From assembly GCF_008932295.1 (NCBI RefSeq), contig NZ_WBWA01000036.1, positions 1 to 35,995 of the forward strand: DNA of 35,995 bases, read 5' to 3'. The notes beneath the pieces were generated by a model. That model was given only the letters and a program-made list of their open reading frames with translations, searched no databases and had not been told where the DNA came from. Of this stretch, positions 25,074 to 34,119 are shown piece by piece; position 1 is the stretch's first letter; every line of letters starts with the position of its first letter. This DNA comes from Brucella tritici (GTDB taxonomy: Bacteria; Pseudomonadota; Alphaproteobacteria; Rhizobiales; Rhizobiaceae). Made by a program: the position numbers and the translations under genes.

Positions 25074-25589
25074 CTACTGGCAGTAAGCTGGCTTTTTATC
25101 TCCAACCATGCTGCAGCCCCGCTTGATTTCGTCCCGGATCAAATCGCATGAATTGCTCGCATTACATGGCGGGTTCGTAGCAGGTGAAATGTCTTTACAC
25201 TGGTTGACGAGAATGTTTGCCGCTTTCGCACCAATCTCCTGCTTGCAATCGACTGCCGTGCCGGCCTCGTCCTTCTGGCCGACCTTCTTCAGCCAACCCA
25301 ACTGCTGGCTCAGGAGACCGATCCTCTGACGAGTCAGAGCTTCCTTGCAGTCGGCTTCTGAGACCATGATTGCGTAGTTTACTTGCTGATACCGGCACTC
25401 ACTATCGCGATACTTGATCCAATTGCGCTGGCTTTCCTTGAGCTGCGTCTGATTTGAGGCAGGTAGAGAGTTGATGACCTGGCTATAGAGATCATTCAGT
25501 TTGCGGTCTGCCCCTTTCAGATCGGCATATGCGACCGACGAAAGCATCACTGCAAATATAAGAAAGGCCGCCGACGTTAATCGTTTCAT
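25074..25589 (-). CDS. secreted LprI/DUF1311-domain protein
   Basis: The 171-residue product has a signal peptide (MKRLTSAAFLIFAVMLSSVAYA, cleavage near residue 22). The LprI-type region follows: ADRKLNDLYSQVINSL, LKESQRNWIKYRDSECRYQ, DCKEALTRQRIGLL (about residues 25-105). A C-terminal cysteine-rich tail has six or more cysteines. LprI-family proteins are periplasmic; some inhibit lysozyme, but that is established only for a few members. The gene lies 86 bp after the autotransporter stop on the same strand and may share its transcript. The pairing of a surface protein with a possible lysozyme inhibitor fits envelope or host interaction, which is inference. Confidence 0.85.
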   Translation of the reverse strand: MKRLTSAAFLIFAVMLSSVAYADLKGADRKLNDLYSQVINSLPASNQTQLKESQRNWIKYRDSECRYQQVNYAIMVSEADCKEALTRQRIGLLSQQLGWLKKVGQKDEAGTAVDCKQEIGAKAANILVNQCKDISPATNPPCNASNSCDLIRDEIKRGCSMVGDKKPAYCQ

Positions 25590-25675
25590 GTTCGCATCCC
25601 CACGTTTACTATCAAAAATCTACCAAAAATGCACGAGCGGCAACTATGCCGCTGCGATCTATTGACTTGGTCGTT

Positions 25676-28600
25676 TTACCATTTCATGCGGAATCCCGCC
25701 TGACCTTTGACGGAATAGCTGTCGCCGAAGTTGTTGAGGCTGGTGTTGACAAGACCCTCTCCGTAAATCGAGTATTTGTCGTCATCCCAGTTATAGGTTC
25801 CGCCGACGCCGACCCCGCCCCAAACACGATCATTGCGGCTGGCAAAGCTCGTGCCGGAGACATCGACTCTCGTTCCTTCAAGAAACTCGTAGTAGAGGTT
25901 GGCAATGCCATAGACGTGGGTGCGGTTAAGCGTACCGTTGTCATTTTGCCATGAGTTTTCGTGATCGAGTGTCAGACCGAGACGACCTTGCAGACTCTCA
26001 CCACGGTCGAGGCTGACACGGGCACCGAATGCATCGGTAAACGCATCGAAGTCGACGTTGGAATAGACCAGTTGAGCCTGTGGGGTTACGGACCAGGCGG
26101 AATCGATGGCAATGCGCTTGCCACCTTCCAAGGACAACGTATAGCCGAAGCCGTCATTGTCATCGGTGAGGCTCGTGCGGGCAAGGGCAGAGCTCAGGTC
26201 GCTCATATACCAGGTCACCTGTCCCTGACCATCAAGATAAAAGCCGTTCTCGCCGTACCAGGTCAGTGTGCCGCCGAGACCGTAGCCATCGGAGCTGATC
26301 TCACCATCGCCGTAGATCGAGCTGGCTTCTGTTTTGCCATGAGCGTAATGGACTGTGATCCCGCCAATGAGCTTGCCCTGTTCGGTTTCGCTCAGCAAAC
26401 CGTCGATACCGGCCTGAATCTTGAAAATATTCTGGTCATAATCCGTGGCCGACGTCGAGAAACGCGGTTCGGTGCTGTTATGCGCGCCTTCGATCCGACC
26501 CCATACGCCATTTCCTTCAATCGCGACGCTGGCTTCTTCGGGGGCAGCATAGGGCGATGTGCCGACCGGGTCGGCCCCCTGCACGACAACCTTGTTGCCG
26601 TTACCGGCCCAGAAGCGATTGCCGACACGTTGTTGCAGGGTCGGGACGCCGTTGAGGCCGAGCAATGCCTGTGGATAGGCTTCGTAGGACGGGACGCCAG
26701 CCTGATAAAGCGGCACGGTAGGCGTCGTTGAAGGCCCGGAGACAGGCTTCAGTTCTGAACGCAGATACCAGTTGCCGTCATTCGGTGTTGAAGTGCCGCC
26801 CTTGTAAAGCTGATAGGCATAGGCGCCGCCAACGACGGCAGGCTTGCCGCCCACCGAGTAATCGCCAATAAGCGAGAACGAACCGTTGGAAGCACCGTTT
26901 ACCTCGATGATGCGGATACCCTCATTGGTTGCCGCACCCGTTCCGCCGACATTGTTGACGCCTACATTCGTGGTGCCAGACGTATTGCCATTGATGACGG
27001 CCATATCTGTCTTTGAAGTATCGTCACCAAGGACGACGTCGAACAGTATTTGTCCGCCATTACCCACATAGTTGCCACCGATCAGCAACAAGTCGCCTGC
27101 CGCGTCGTCCGCCGTAGTGATCGTTCCGGCATTCGTCGCATCGCCGCTGAAAGAATAAATGCCAGTGCCGGCGCCAGTGCCAATGAACGCCGATGTGGGA
27201 TCGATCGTCAAATTGCCGTTAAAGTCGAGCGACGCCATACTGTCCAGCGTCGATCCGTTCGTCAGGAACACGCCGGTCGTTTCTTCATCGGGTTCCCCGA
27301 CATGCCACGCGCCGTCATCGATCGACAGATTAGCCGCATCCAGAGTGACAACTTCCCAGTTTGTGACCTTGCCGCCATTGGTGGTCGCCGTCACTCCTTT
27401 GAGCGTCAGCACATCGATCATGCCATCGGCAATGGACGTATCATCACCACCGTCAAGAATCTGAGATCCGTCATAGGTCGATGCACTCACCGTTGCGGTA
27501 TCGGAACCGTCCTGGCCATAAAACCCGCCGGTCAGTTTGCCGGCTGTCCAGTTGAACGTGTCATTGCCCTCATGGTTGGCAATGCCATCGCTGCTTTGCG
27601 CATCATCCCGGTCGTCACCGTAAATATTACCGGTATAAATCCCGCCGTTCAAATTGAACACGTCGCCGCCGAGACCCAGGATCGCATCGCCGGTAACAGT
27701 ACCAGCACTGTTCACGACGACATTGCCTCCGATCGCGTCGGATGCGGTCGGGGCACCCACAACGCCCCCATCCCGGATAGCAACTCCAGACGATGCGGTA
27801 AGCGTAGCTGAAGACGCAATGTTGATCGTTGCACCGTTTACAGCCAACGTATGGATACCCGCACCGGCACCAGCGCTTACTTTTGTTGCGACGCTGACTA
27901 ATGACGGGCCCGCACCGTTGTTTGAAAGCTGAATACCTGTCGCACCTGTAATAGAACCAGCCGTCTGTCTCACCATGACGCCGGTTGTATTCACATCGCC
28001 AATGGCTGCAACACCAACGGCACCCGTACCGGTCACATCACCCGATACGGTTACGGTCGTTGCTCCCGTCCCTTGATTTGTTGCGTATATGCCATAAAAC
28101 GAGCCCGTGATTGTGCCGCCCGTCTGGTTCACAGACAGATCGGTGGCTCCGCTGCCATTATTGGAAAAGACGCCAAAGGCACCAGATGCCGTGACCGTGC
28201 CCGCCAAGGTAACGGTAGTCGAACCCGTTCCCCCATTATCGACATAAACGCCGTAAGTGCCGCCCTGAATCTTTCCCGCAGCCTGATCTACAATTATATC
28301 CTTAGCTGTGCTGGCGTTGTAAGCCCGAATGCCTGCTCGTTCGATCGCTTTAACGTCGCCGGCACTGCGGATTGTCGTCGAGCCTGTCCCATAATTGTTG
28401 GCAAACATCCCGAACCAATTGCCGGAGATCGATCCTGCCGTTTGGATAAGGGTGATATTGGTCGCGGTCGCGGCATTATAGGCGTAAACGCCATAGGTAT
28501 CGTAGTTGGCTGCTCCTGTCTGCGTTTGCACGATCATGCCAGCGGTCGTAACTGTCGCCGCTCCAGCACCATAATTATCTATGCGGATACCATGTGTATA

Positions 28601-29203
28601 ACCGGTGATTGTGCTTCCGGCGGTCTGTGTAACCGATACATCTGTCGCGGGCGATTGGTTGACCGCCCAAACGGCAGCATCACCACTACCAGTTACATCT
28701 CCCGAAATGAAAAGATCTTGAGTGCCGGAAGTATTCGAAACGGAATAGATGCCCGATGAAGAGCCGGTGATCGTACTGCCGCTTTGTTGCGTGAAGTTGA
28801 TCCCGCCATCGAATGCTTCGATCTGCACGCCCGTTCCGCCCGGATTGTCGGCGTTGAATGTGCCGTCAGCAATAATCGTCAATGGACCGGAATCCAAGAT
28901 ATTCTCGCCGGTGGAAACACCCGAGCAAAGGTAGCTGTTGTCCGGTTGGACGGTACATGCGGCCCATGCCGCATCAACAATGCCTGTCCACGAAGATGGA
29001 GCCAGAACCGGCGCAATTGCTCCAGCCGTCGCCAGAATTGCGACTGAGCTGTAAAGACCTGCGGCGGATGCAAACGTCCTTCGCCATTTGGTCAGGCATC
29101 CGCCAGGATGGCAGGCCGTTCCAGTGTGACTACCACTTCCAAAATCCAGCAGTCCTGACCTCAAGGATGTCCCCTTCCACCTTTGCCCCTCAACGCAAAT
29201 CAT
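25676..29203 (-). CDS. classical (type Va) autotransporter with 53-residue passenger repeats
   Basis: The 1,175-residue product has an unusually long leader (about 80 residues): a basic stretch KWRRTFASAAG before a hydrophobic core (SSVAILATAGAIAPVL), then WA/ACTVQPDN. Residues about 134-460 contain five to six repeats of the form QTAGSITG..GI...N.GTG.TTVT..G.V....A.GV.A.N; three in a row are exactly 53 residues. They predict a right-handed beta-helix. Next come a linker with NHEGNDTFNWTAGKLTGGFYGQDG-like (split) motifs and a pertactin-like region (KVTNWEVVTLDAANLSIDDGAW). The translocator barrel occupies about residues 905-1175, opens GVWGRIEG and ends with the aromatic residue in QAGFRMKW. 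Outer-membrane adhesin-like role is inferred. The start at ATG 29203 lacks a clear ribosome binding site; a downstream TTG or GTG is possible. Confidence 0.92.
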   Translation of the reverse strand: MICVEGQRWKGTSLRSGLLDFGSGSHTGTACHPGGCLTKWRRTFASAAGLYSSVAILATAGAIAPVLAPSSWTGIVDAAWAACTVQPDNSYLCSGVSTGENILDSGPLTIIADGTFNADNPGGTGVQIEAFDGGINFTQQSGSTITGSSSGIYSVSNTSGTQDLFISGDVTGSGDAAVWAVNQSPATDVSVTQTAGSTITGYTHGIRIDNYGAGAATVTTAGMIVQTQTGAANYDTYGVYAYNAATATNITLIQTAGSISGNWFGMFANNYGTGSTTIRSAGDVKAIERAGIRAYNASTAKDIIVDQAAGKIQGGTYGVYVDNGGTGSTTVTLAGTVTASGAFGVFSNNGSGATDLSVNQTGGTITGSFYGIYATNQGTGATTVTVSGDVTGTGAVGVAAIGDVNTTGVMVRQTAGSITGATGIQLSNNGAGPSLVSVATKVSAGAGAGIHTLAVNGATINIASSATLTASSGVAIRDGGVVGAPTASDAIGGNVVVNSAGTVTGDAILGLGGDVFNLNGGIYTGNIYGDDRDDAQSSDGIANHEGNDTFNWTAGKLTGGFYGQDGSDTATVSASTYDGSQILDGGDDTSIADGMIDVLTLKGVTATTNGGKVTNWEVVTLDAANLSIDDGAWHVGEPDEETTGVFLTNGSTLDSMASLDFNGNLTIDPTSAFIGTGAGTGIYSFSGDATNAGTITTADDAAGDLLLIGGNYVGNGGQILFDVVLGDDTSKTDMAVINGNTSGTTNVGVNNVGGTGAATNEGIRIIEVNGASNGSFSLIGDYSVGGKPAVVGGAYAYQLYKGGTSTPNDGNWYLRSELKPVSGPSTTPTVPLYQAGVPSYEAYPQALLGLNGVPTLQQRVGNRFWAGNGNKVVVQGADPVGTSPYAAPEEASVAIEGNGVWGRIEGAHNSTEPRFSTSATDYDQNIFKIQAGIDGLLSETEQGKLIGGITVHYAHGKTEASSIYGDGEISSDGYGLGGTLTWYGENGFYLDGQGQVTWYMSDLSSALARTSLTDDNDGFGYTLSLEGGKRIAIDSAWSVTPQAQLVYSNVDFDAFTDAFGARVSLDRGESLQGRLGLTLDHENSWQNDNGTLNRTHVYGIANLYYEFLEGTRVDVSGTSFASRNDRVWGGVGVGGTYNWDDDKYSIYGEGLVNTSLNNFGDSYSVKGQAGFRMKW
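27826..28804 (-). repeat. tandem coding repeats of the passenger domain
   Basis: Consecutive units of 159 bp (53 codons) within the autotransporter, with about half of residues conserved (QTAG, ITG, GI, N.GTG, TTVT, GV.A.N). The unit beginning TDVSVTQTAG is longer by eight codons. Unit number could vary by recombination. Confidence 0.7.
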
Positions 29204-29635
29204 AAATCCACAAGCCGCTGAATATTTATTTCATAAATGCTACAGTGATTTTAAGATGTACTATCAAGATATATCGGTGTTCCGTTGTTTTGAAAATATG
29301 TACCAAGAAAAATAATGTATGGATACCGATATCAAGTATACCGCGCGATTTCATCATGCCTGTTATGAGTCCGACACCATCGCTACGCCTGTCGGGGCGA
29401 TGCCACCCAGCCATCACCGCCTTCGGATTGGACAAGCTCAAATTCTGGTCCAGATAAATATCGCTCATAAGGATGGATAACAGACTTGGCGAAGTGCCAG
29501 GTTCTGACCACACCGTCAGCCTGCCCGCATCGGCATATTCGTGCACGAACAAAGCTCTCGAAAACCCGTTTGACTTTCCAACAATAAATATATTTCTTTT
29601 ATCGGAAAATTCCTTTTAACGAAGAAGAGATTGCA
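29204..29635. other. intergenic region, divergent promoters
   Basis: The first and last hundred bases are strongly AT-rich and should hold promoters for the autotransporter and the M81 gene. The GC-richer middle contains a 108-codon minus-strand frame (29226-29552) with no recognisable domain; I do not call it a gene. ATTTCTTTTATCGGAAAAT (29592-29610) resembles the core of the perfect palindrome at 31897 and may be a second binding site of the same regulator. Confidence 0.45.
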
Positions 29636-31093
29636 ATGAAGCTTTTCATCGCGGGGCTGGATACCGAAACGAACACGTTTTCGCCGATGCAGACAGGTTT
29701 CCAAGCCTTCTCTGAAAACCTGATTGCCTATGGCGATGCCACGTCGAAACCGCTTAACTGCTGTTCATCGCAGCTTTCCGTCTGGCGTGATGCAGCGCAA
29801 GAGAAGGGTTGGAGCGTCGTCGAAAGTCTTTGTGCCGTGGCTGAGCCCGGCGGCAAAACCACCCGCTCCGTTTATGAACATTTCCGTAAAACAATTCTTG
29901 ATGATCTCGAGACGGCAATGCCGGTCGACGCCGTCATGCTTGCGCTTCATGGTGCCTGCGTTGCGGACGGTTATGATGATGTTGAAGGAGACCTCATCTC
30001 CCGTATACGTGGCCTTGTTGGCGCTCATGTTCCGATAGCCGTCGAGCTGGACCTGCATTGCCATATCACCGAGTGCATGACCGACAATGCAACGATGATC
30101 GTAACTTACAAGGAATATCCGCATACCGATATTGAGATTGTAGCCCGTCAGCTCTTTGCGATATTGGAGCGCACGCTCTTGGGTGAAGTCGAGCCTGTCA
30201 TGGCGGTCTATGATTGCCGTCTCATCAGCATTTTTCACCCGCACCGGGAACCGTTGCGGGGGATTGTGGACCGTATGAAAGCGATGGAAGGGAACGATGG
30301 CGTACTGGCTGTTTCCTTCGGCCACGGTTTTCCCTGGGGTGACGTTGCGGATGTCGGGGCGAAGATGCTCGTTGTCACCGACGCAGATCAGCAGAAGGCT
30401 GCTCGTATCGCCGAAAGCTTCGGTCGGGAGATATACGGTGCACGTGAGCAAATGCGCGGTGCATACCTGTCCGTTGACGAGGCGCTCGACCGTGCGCTTG
30501 AAGCGAAAAATGGTCCCGTTGTATTGGCCGACGTTTCAGACAATGCCGGCGGCGGGGCGCCGGGCGATTCCACTTTTATTCTGCGGCGCATTATTGAACG
30601 CGGAATTGAAGACGTTGCCTCATGTCTTTACTGGGACCCGATCGCCGTGCGGATGTGCCGGGAAGCCGGAGAAGGGGCCACCCTCGCGTTGAGGATTGGG
30701 GGCAAGGTCGGTGAAGTGTCGGGCGCGCCGCTGGATCTGACGGTTACAGTCCGGCGGATTGCTTCGGACATTACGCAACGGTTTGGTCCGACGCCGCTTG
30801 GTATCGGCGATGCCGTCTGGGTCAGCGCGGGGAGTATCGATATTGTGCTGAATACGATCCGCACGCAGACATTTCACCCCGAATGCATGACAGGGCTGGG
30901 ACTTGATCCCTCGAAAAAGAAGATTGTCGTGGTGAAATCGAGTAACCATTTCCGGGCTGGTTTCGAACCTATTGCGGGCGAGATACTCTATGTTGGCGCT
31001 CCCGGTGCGCTACAACCACGTTTCGAAGATTTGCCTTTCACAAAACTGGAAAAATCTTACTGGCCAAAAGTTGCCGATCCACTGGCTCAGTAG
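29636..31093 (+). CDS. M81-family (MlrC/microcystinase-type) metallopeptidase
   Basis: The 485-residue product has the full M81/MlrC layout: N-terminal KLFIAGLDTETNTFSPMQTGF, LALHGACVADGYDDVEGDLISRIR (about residues 102-125), VELDLHCHITECM (putative metal ligands, about 136-148), and GFPWGDVADVGAKM. The C-terminal MlrC domain has VLADVSDNAGGGAPGDSTFILRRI (about 296-319) and VVVKSSNHFRAGFEPIA. MlrC hydrolyses linearised microcystin peptides, but most members, found beside peptide importers, have unknown small-peptide or amide substrates. AGAAGAGA precedes ATG 29636. Length is typical. It is the first gene of a same-strand cluster. Confidence 0.92.
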   Translation: MKLFIAGLDTETNTFSPMQTGFQAFSENLIAYGDATSKPLNCCSSQLSVWRDAAQEKGWSVVESLCAVAEPGGKTTRSVYEHFRKTILDDLETAMPVDAVMLALHGACVADGYDDVEGDLISRIRGLVGAHVPIAVELDLHCHITECMTDNATMIVTYKEYPHTDIEIVARQLFAILERTLLGEVEPVMAVYDCRLISIFHPHREPLRGIVDRMKAMEGNDGVLAVSFGHGFPWGDVADVGAKMLVVTDADQQKAARIAESFGREIYGAREQMRGAYLSVDEALDRALEAKNGPVVLADVSDNAGGGAPGDSTFILRRIIERGIEDVASCLYWDPIAVRMCREAGEGATLALRIGGKVGEVSGAPLDLTVTVRRIASDITQRFGPTPLGIGDAVWVSAGSIDIVLNTIRTQTFHPECMTGLGLDPSKKKIVVVKSSNHFRAGFEPIAGEILYVGAPGALQPRFEDLPFTKLEKSYWPKVADPLAQ

Positions 31094-31220
31094 GGCATCA
31101 TGTTGCTTTATAGCGAGATGTAAATTACGCGCTTACGTTGGCGACGCAATTTCACCTCTTGAAACAGAGCTGATCCGGATGTCACGGGTTTTGAGATCAA
31201 GCGAATGGGAGACGTCGACG

Positions 31221-31856
31221 ATGAATGATGCGAAATCCAGCCTCGGCGATATCCTGAGAGACATTCGAAGCCGCAACCATTGGACCCTTGCAGAAGTAAG
31301 CGCGATGACCGGGCTTGCCGTATCGACCCTTTCCAAGGTTGAGAACAACCAGATGCAGCTCACATATGACCGGCTTATCCAGCTCGCTCAGGGCATCAGT
31401 GTCGATATTGCAGAGCTTTTTGGTGCCGTGGCCACCCCGGATGAACTTTCAAATGTGATGGGCCGGCGTACATTCACCAAGTCCGGCGAAGGCCGTTCGA
31501 TCATCACGCAGAACTACGACTATCTCTATCTCTGCACGGAGATCTACAAGAAGGCGATGGTCCCGATCCTCGCTGTAGCGCACGCCCGAACACTTGAGGA
31601 TTTTGGGCCGCTCATCCGGCACAAGGGCGAGGAATTCATCTATGTGCTTGAGGGTGAACTGGAACTTCATTCAGAAATTTATGCACCTCTTCGTCTCAAG
31701 AAAGGCGATTCCGCCTATTTTGATGCGATGACTGGCCACGGTTATCTAAGCGTGAGTGAAGAGCCCGCCCAGATCCTGTGCGTCTGTTCAACGCCCGAAA
31801 CGGAACTGGTTTCCACGCTGGTCAATACGCAAACCATCAAATTCAAAGCGGATTGA
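31221..31856 (+). CDS. XRE-family regulator with C-terminal cupin sensor
   Basis: The 211-residue product has an HTH_3 domain at residues 7-62 (LGDILRDIRSRNHWTLAEVSAMTGLAVSTLSKVENNQ) and a cupin near 105-190 (HKGEEFIYVLEGELELHSE, LKKGDSAYFDAMTGHGYLSVS). Regulators of this design sense a small metabolite with the cupin and usually control the adjacent catabolic genes. I use ATG 31221 (GGGAG nine bases upstream); the frame is open to 30972 but that part overlaps the M81 gene and is not protein-like. The 28-bp palindrome 40 bp after its stop is the most likely operator. Confidence 0.92.
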   Translation: MNDAKSSLGDILRDIRSRNHWTLAEVSAMTGLAVSTLSKVENNQMQLTYDRLIQLAQGISVDIAELFGAVATPDELSNVMGRRTFTKSGEGRSIITQNYDYLYLCTEIYKKAMVPILAVAHARTLEDFGPLIRHKGEEFIYVLEGELELHSEIYAPLRLKKGDSAYFDAMTGHGYLSVSEEPAQILCVCSTPETELVSTLVNTQTIKFKAD

Positions 31857-31896
31857 TGCCTTCAGTTAAGGCTGAATCCCTATCGGCATTTTAGGG

Positions 31897-31924
31897 AAAT
31901 TATTTTCTTATAAGAAAATAATTT
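31897..31924. promoter_or_regulatory. 28-bp perfect palindrome, probable operator
   Basis: Each arm reads AAATTATTTTCTTA inward to the dyad axis at 31910/31911, with no mismatch and no spacer. It lies between the XRE-cupin gene and the PLP-enzyme gene, 105 bp before the latter's start. It has no GC-rich core or trailing T run suited to termination, so an operator is preferred. The XRE-cupin protein is the nearest candidate ligand. Confidence 0.6.
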
Positions 31925-32029
31925 GATTGCCTGTCTCGGCTGTGCAAATCTGTTTCAACGACCTTCGGGTACAGTGGAACGAACTGGCGGGCATGATGCT
32001 TGCAGCCAGTCAGATTGCCGGAGATAACT

Positions 32030-33187
32030 TTGACTGAACCAGCGGTGGCAATTAACACATTCAACCGTCCATCCCCGGCCGACATTCAGACACCTTACGT
32101 AGAAATCGACGAAGATCGGCTGCTACGTAACCTGAAGGAGATGCAGCAGAAGGCGGACAGAGCTGGGGTGTCGCTGCGGCCTCATATCAAGACGCACAAG
32201 AGCCTCACGATTGCCAAACAGCAGCTTCAGCTTGGCGCAATCGGCGTCACAGCGTCCAAGCCGGATGAGGCGCTGGTCTTTGTTGAGGGCGGCATTCCCT
32301 CTGTGACCCTCGCTTATCCTGTCGTCAGGCCGGATTTGGTCAGTCATCTGATACGGGGTGCGCAGATTCGCGATACCGAGCTGTCATTTATCGCCGCTCA
32401 CGAGATAGGCATCCAGGCGATTGGTGCTGCCGCAAAAGCACATGACGTAAAGCTTGGCGTTTTTCTGAAAGTTGATGTCGGCCTCGGGCGCGTCGGCGTC
32501 AAGCCGCAGGACCCTGCAGCGATTGTGCTGGCTCAAAAGATTGCACAACACCCTTATCTCGCATTTGCAGGCCTTTTTTCTCATGCAGGCCATGCCTATG
32601 GCAACAAGTCCGCCGAAGAACTGACAAATATTGCCAATGCGGAAGCACAAACCCTCCTCCAGCTCGCAGAACAGTTAAAGGAGGCGGGCGTCGAAGTTCC
32701 CGCAATATCCGTCGGCTCTACACCGACTTGCCTCGGTGCGCCTATCCCGTCTGGGATAACCGAGATACGGCCTGGAAACTACGCTTTCCTTGACCGCACG
32801 GCGCTTCGCCTTGGCATAGCATCGGGCGATAACATCGCGCTCTCCATCATTGCCACCGTTGTCGCTCACAACGACCATCATTTCATTGTCGATGCAGGCT
32901 CCAAATCCCTCTCATCCGACCTTGGTGCACACGGCTCGGGCAGCGGCGGCTTTGGACTAGCTGTGAATGTAGGGGACGACACGTCAAAGATGTGGGAAAT
33001 CGAACGTCTTTCTGAAGAACACGGGTTCGTTCGCTTCGGTGATACGCCGCCGCCTGTCGGTAGCCGCGTTCGTATCTTTCCCAATCATTCCTGCGCAGTT
33101 ATCGCCCAATTCGATCAGGTCGCCCTGCGACAATCGGACGGACGAACACGAACTTTGTCGATCGAGGCCCGAGGCCATCAGACCTGA
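32030..33187 (+). CDS. DSD1-family PLP enzyme (D-threonine aldolase/D-serine dehydratase-like)
   Basis: The 385-residue product has an N-terminal alanine-racemase-like TIM barrel with the Schiff-base lysine in RPHIKTHKS (about residue 58), then IGVTASKPDEALVF, KVDVGLGRVGV, GLFSHAGHAY, and VSVGSTPT-like ISVGSTPTC. The C-terminal beta domain carries the metal pair of this family, His and Cys in FPNHSCAVI (about residues 352-360). Family enzymes cleave or dehydrate D-3-hydroxy amino acids with PLP and a divalent metal. The start is probably TTG 32030, with GGAG seven bases before it; GTG 32045 is an alternative. It sits 56 bp before the creatininase-family gene, in one operon. Confidence 0.9.
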   Translation: MTEPAVAINTFNRPSPADIQTPYVEIDEDRLLRNLKEMQQKADRAGVSLRPHIKTHKSLTIAKQQLQLGAIGVTASKPDEALVFVEGGIPSVTLAYPVVRPDLVSHLIRGAQIRDTELSFIAAHEIGIQAIGAAAKAHDVKLGVFLKVDVGLGRVGVKPQDPAAIVLAQKIAQHPYLAFAGLFSHAGHAYGNKSAEELTNIANAEAQTLLQLAEQLKEAGVEVPAISVGSTPTCLGAPIPSGITEIRPGNYAFLDRTALRLGIASGDNIALSIIATVVAHNDHHFIVDAGSKSLSSDLGAHGSGSGGFGLAVNVGDDTSKMWEIERLSEEHGFVRFGDTPPPVGSRVRIFPNHSCAVIAQFDQVALRQSDGRTRTLSIEARGHQT

Positions 33188-33243
33188 AGGTGGTGACGTC
33201 GGCGCTCAAACTTCATCTGGAATTATATGAAAGAGGACTGAAC

Positions 33244-34068
33244 ATGACGAAGGAAGTTGAATGGGCACGCATGACCGCACCGGTCCTGCGGGAGATTGCA
33301 GGCAAGCCAGGCGCCCTTGCTGTTCTACCTGTCGGATCGCTTGAGCAGCATGGTCCCCACCTGCCGGTCATTACGGACACGGTGAGCGCTTCGGCGGCCG
33401 CCATTCGCGCCGCGCGTCTCGTGGCCGACGAGGTTCCCATCGCTGTTCTCCCTGGACAATGGCTTGGTATGAGCGAACATCACCTGCCATTTGGCGGCAC
33501 TATCACGCTTGACTACGATACATTCAGCCGTGTCATCCGATGCATAGCCAGATCATTGAAGACGCTCGGCTTTTCGCGTCTCCTGATTGTCAATGGTCAT
33601 GGCGGCAATATCGATCCGCTTTCAGTCGCTGTCCGCGAACTGGCTGTTGAATTTGCGATGCCAATCGTCGCCACCACACCGTGGATGCTGGCAGGCGACG
33701 AAGCACGAGAAATCTTTGAGGTCGATAATGGACCCCATCACGCCTGTGAAGGGGAGGCTTCCGTCATGCTGGCGATTGCCGGTGATGCCGTAAAGACGGA
33801 CAAGTTCGGACAGGCATTCGGCAACCAGCAGCATCCTGTCGATGTACCGGCAGACGTTTCGCGTTTCTATTCCTTTGCGGAGCGTGCGCCGGTTACCGGA
33901 ACATGGGGAGATCCGCGTAGCGCCACGGCCGAAAAGGGAGAGCGGTTCCTTGATCTTCATGCAGGTGAACTCGTGAAACTGATCCGCAATGATGTGCTCT
34001 GGACCAGACCGGATTCCGTTTGGACACCTGGACGCGGCCTCGCAACAACAGAAGGTCGAGCTGACTAA
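33244..34068 (+). CDS. creatininase-family metallo-amidohydrolase
   Basis: The 274-residue product carries all the family's metal and active-site motifs: LPVGSLEQHGPHLPVITDT (about residues 28-46, with the Glu, His and Asp ligands), MSEHHLPFGGTITLD (about 74-88), LIVNGHGGN (about 114-122), and HHACEGEAS (about 161-169, with the Glu ligand). The start is ATG 33244 after AGAGGA; an upstream in-frame ATG at 33190 lacks a ribosome binding site. Members open cyclic amides or cleave formamides (creatininase, N-formylamine hydrolase types), and the reaction here is not decidable from sequence. It is followed after 51 bp by the binding-protein gene. Confidence 0.92.
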   Translation: MTKEVEWARMTAPVLREIAGKPGALAVLPVGSLEQHGPHLPVITDTVSASAAAIRAARLVADEVPIAVLPGQWLGMSEHHLPFGGTITLDYDTFSRVIRCIARSLKTLGFSRLLIVNGHGGNIDPLSVAVRELAVEFAMPIVATTPWMLAGDEAREIFEVDNGPHHACEGEASVMLAIAGDAVKTDKFGQAFGNQQHPVDVPADVSRFYSFAERAPVTGTWGDPRSATAEKGERFLDLHAGELVKLIRNDVLWTRPDSVWTPGRGLATTEGRAD

Positions 34069-34119
34069 CTTGCCCGGCAAAATGCAACTCGAAAAGAAAA
34101 CACGATTGTGGGAACAAAA

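Noticed and set aside
25961..26731. 256-codon plus-strand frame opposite the autotransporter barrel
   Set aside because: The minus-strand frame encodes a clear autotransporter translocator, so this is its mirror.
27826..28804. CRISPR-like periodic repeats
   Set aside because: The 159-bp period is coding (53 codons) with diverged units and no short identical repeats with unique spacers.
29226..29552. 108-codon minus-strand frame before the M81 gene
   Set aside because: No family resemblance and no ribosome binding site. It could be a relic, but nothing can be named.
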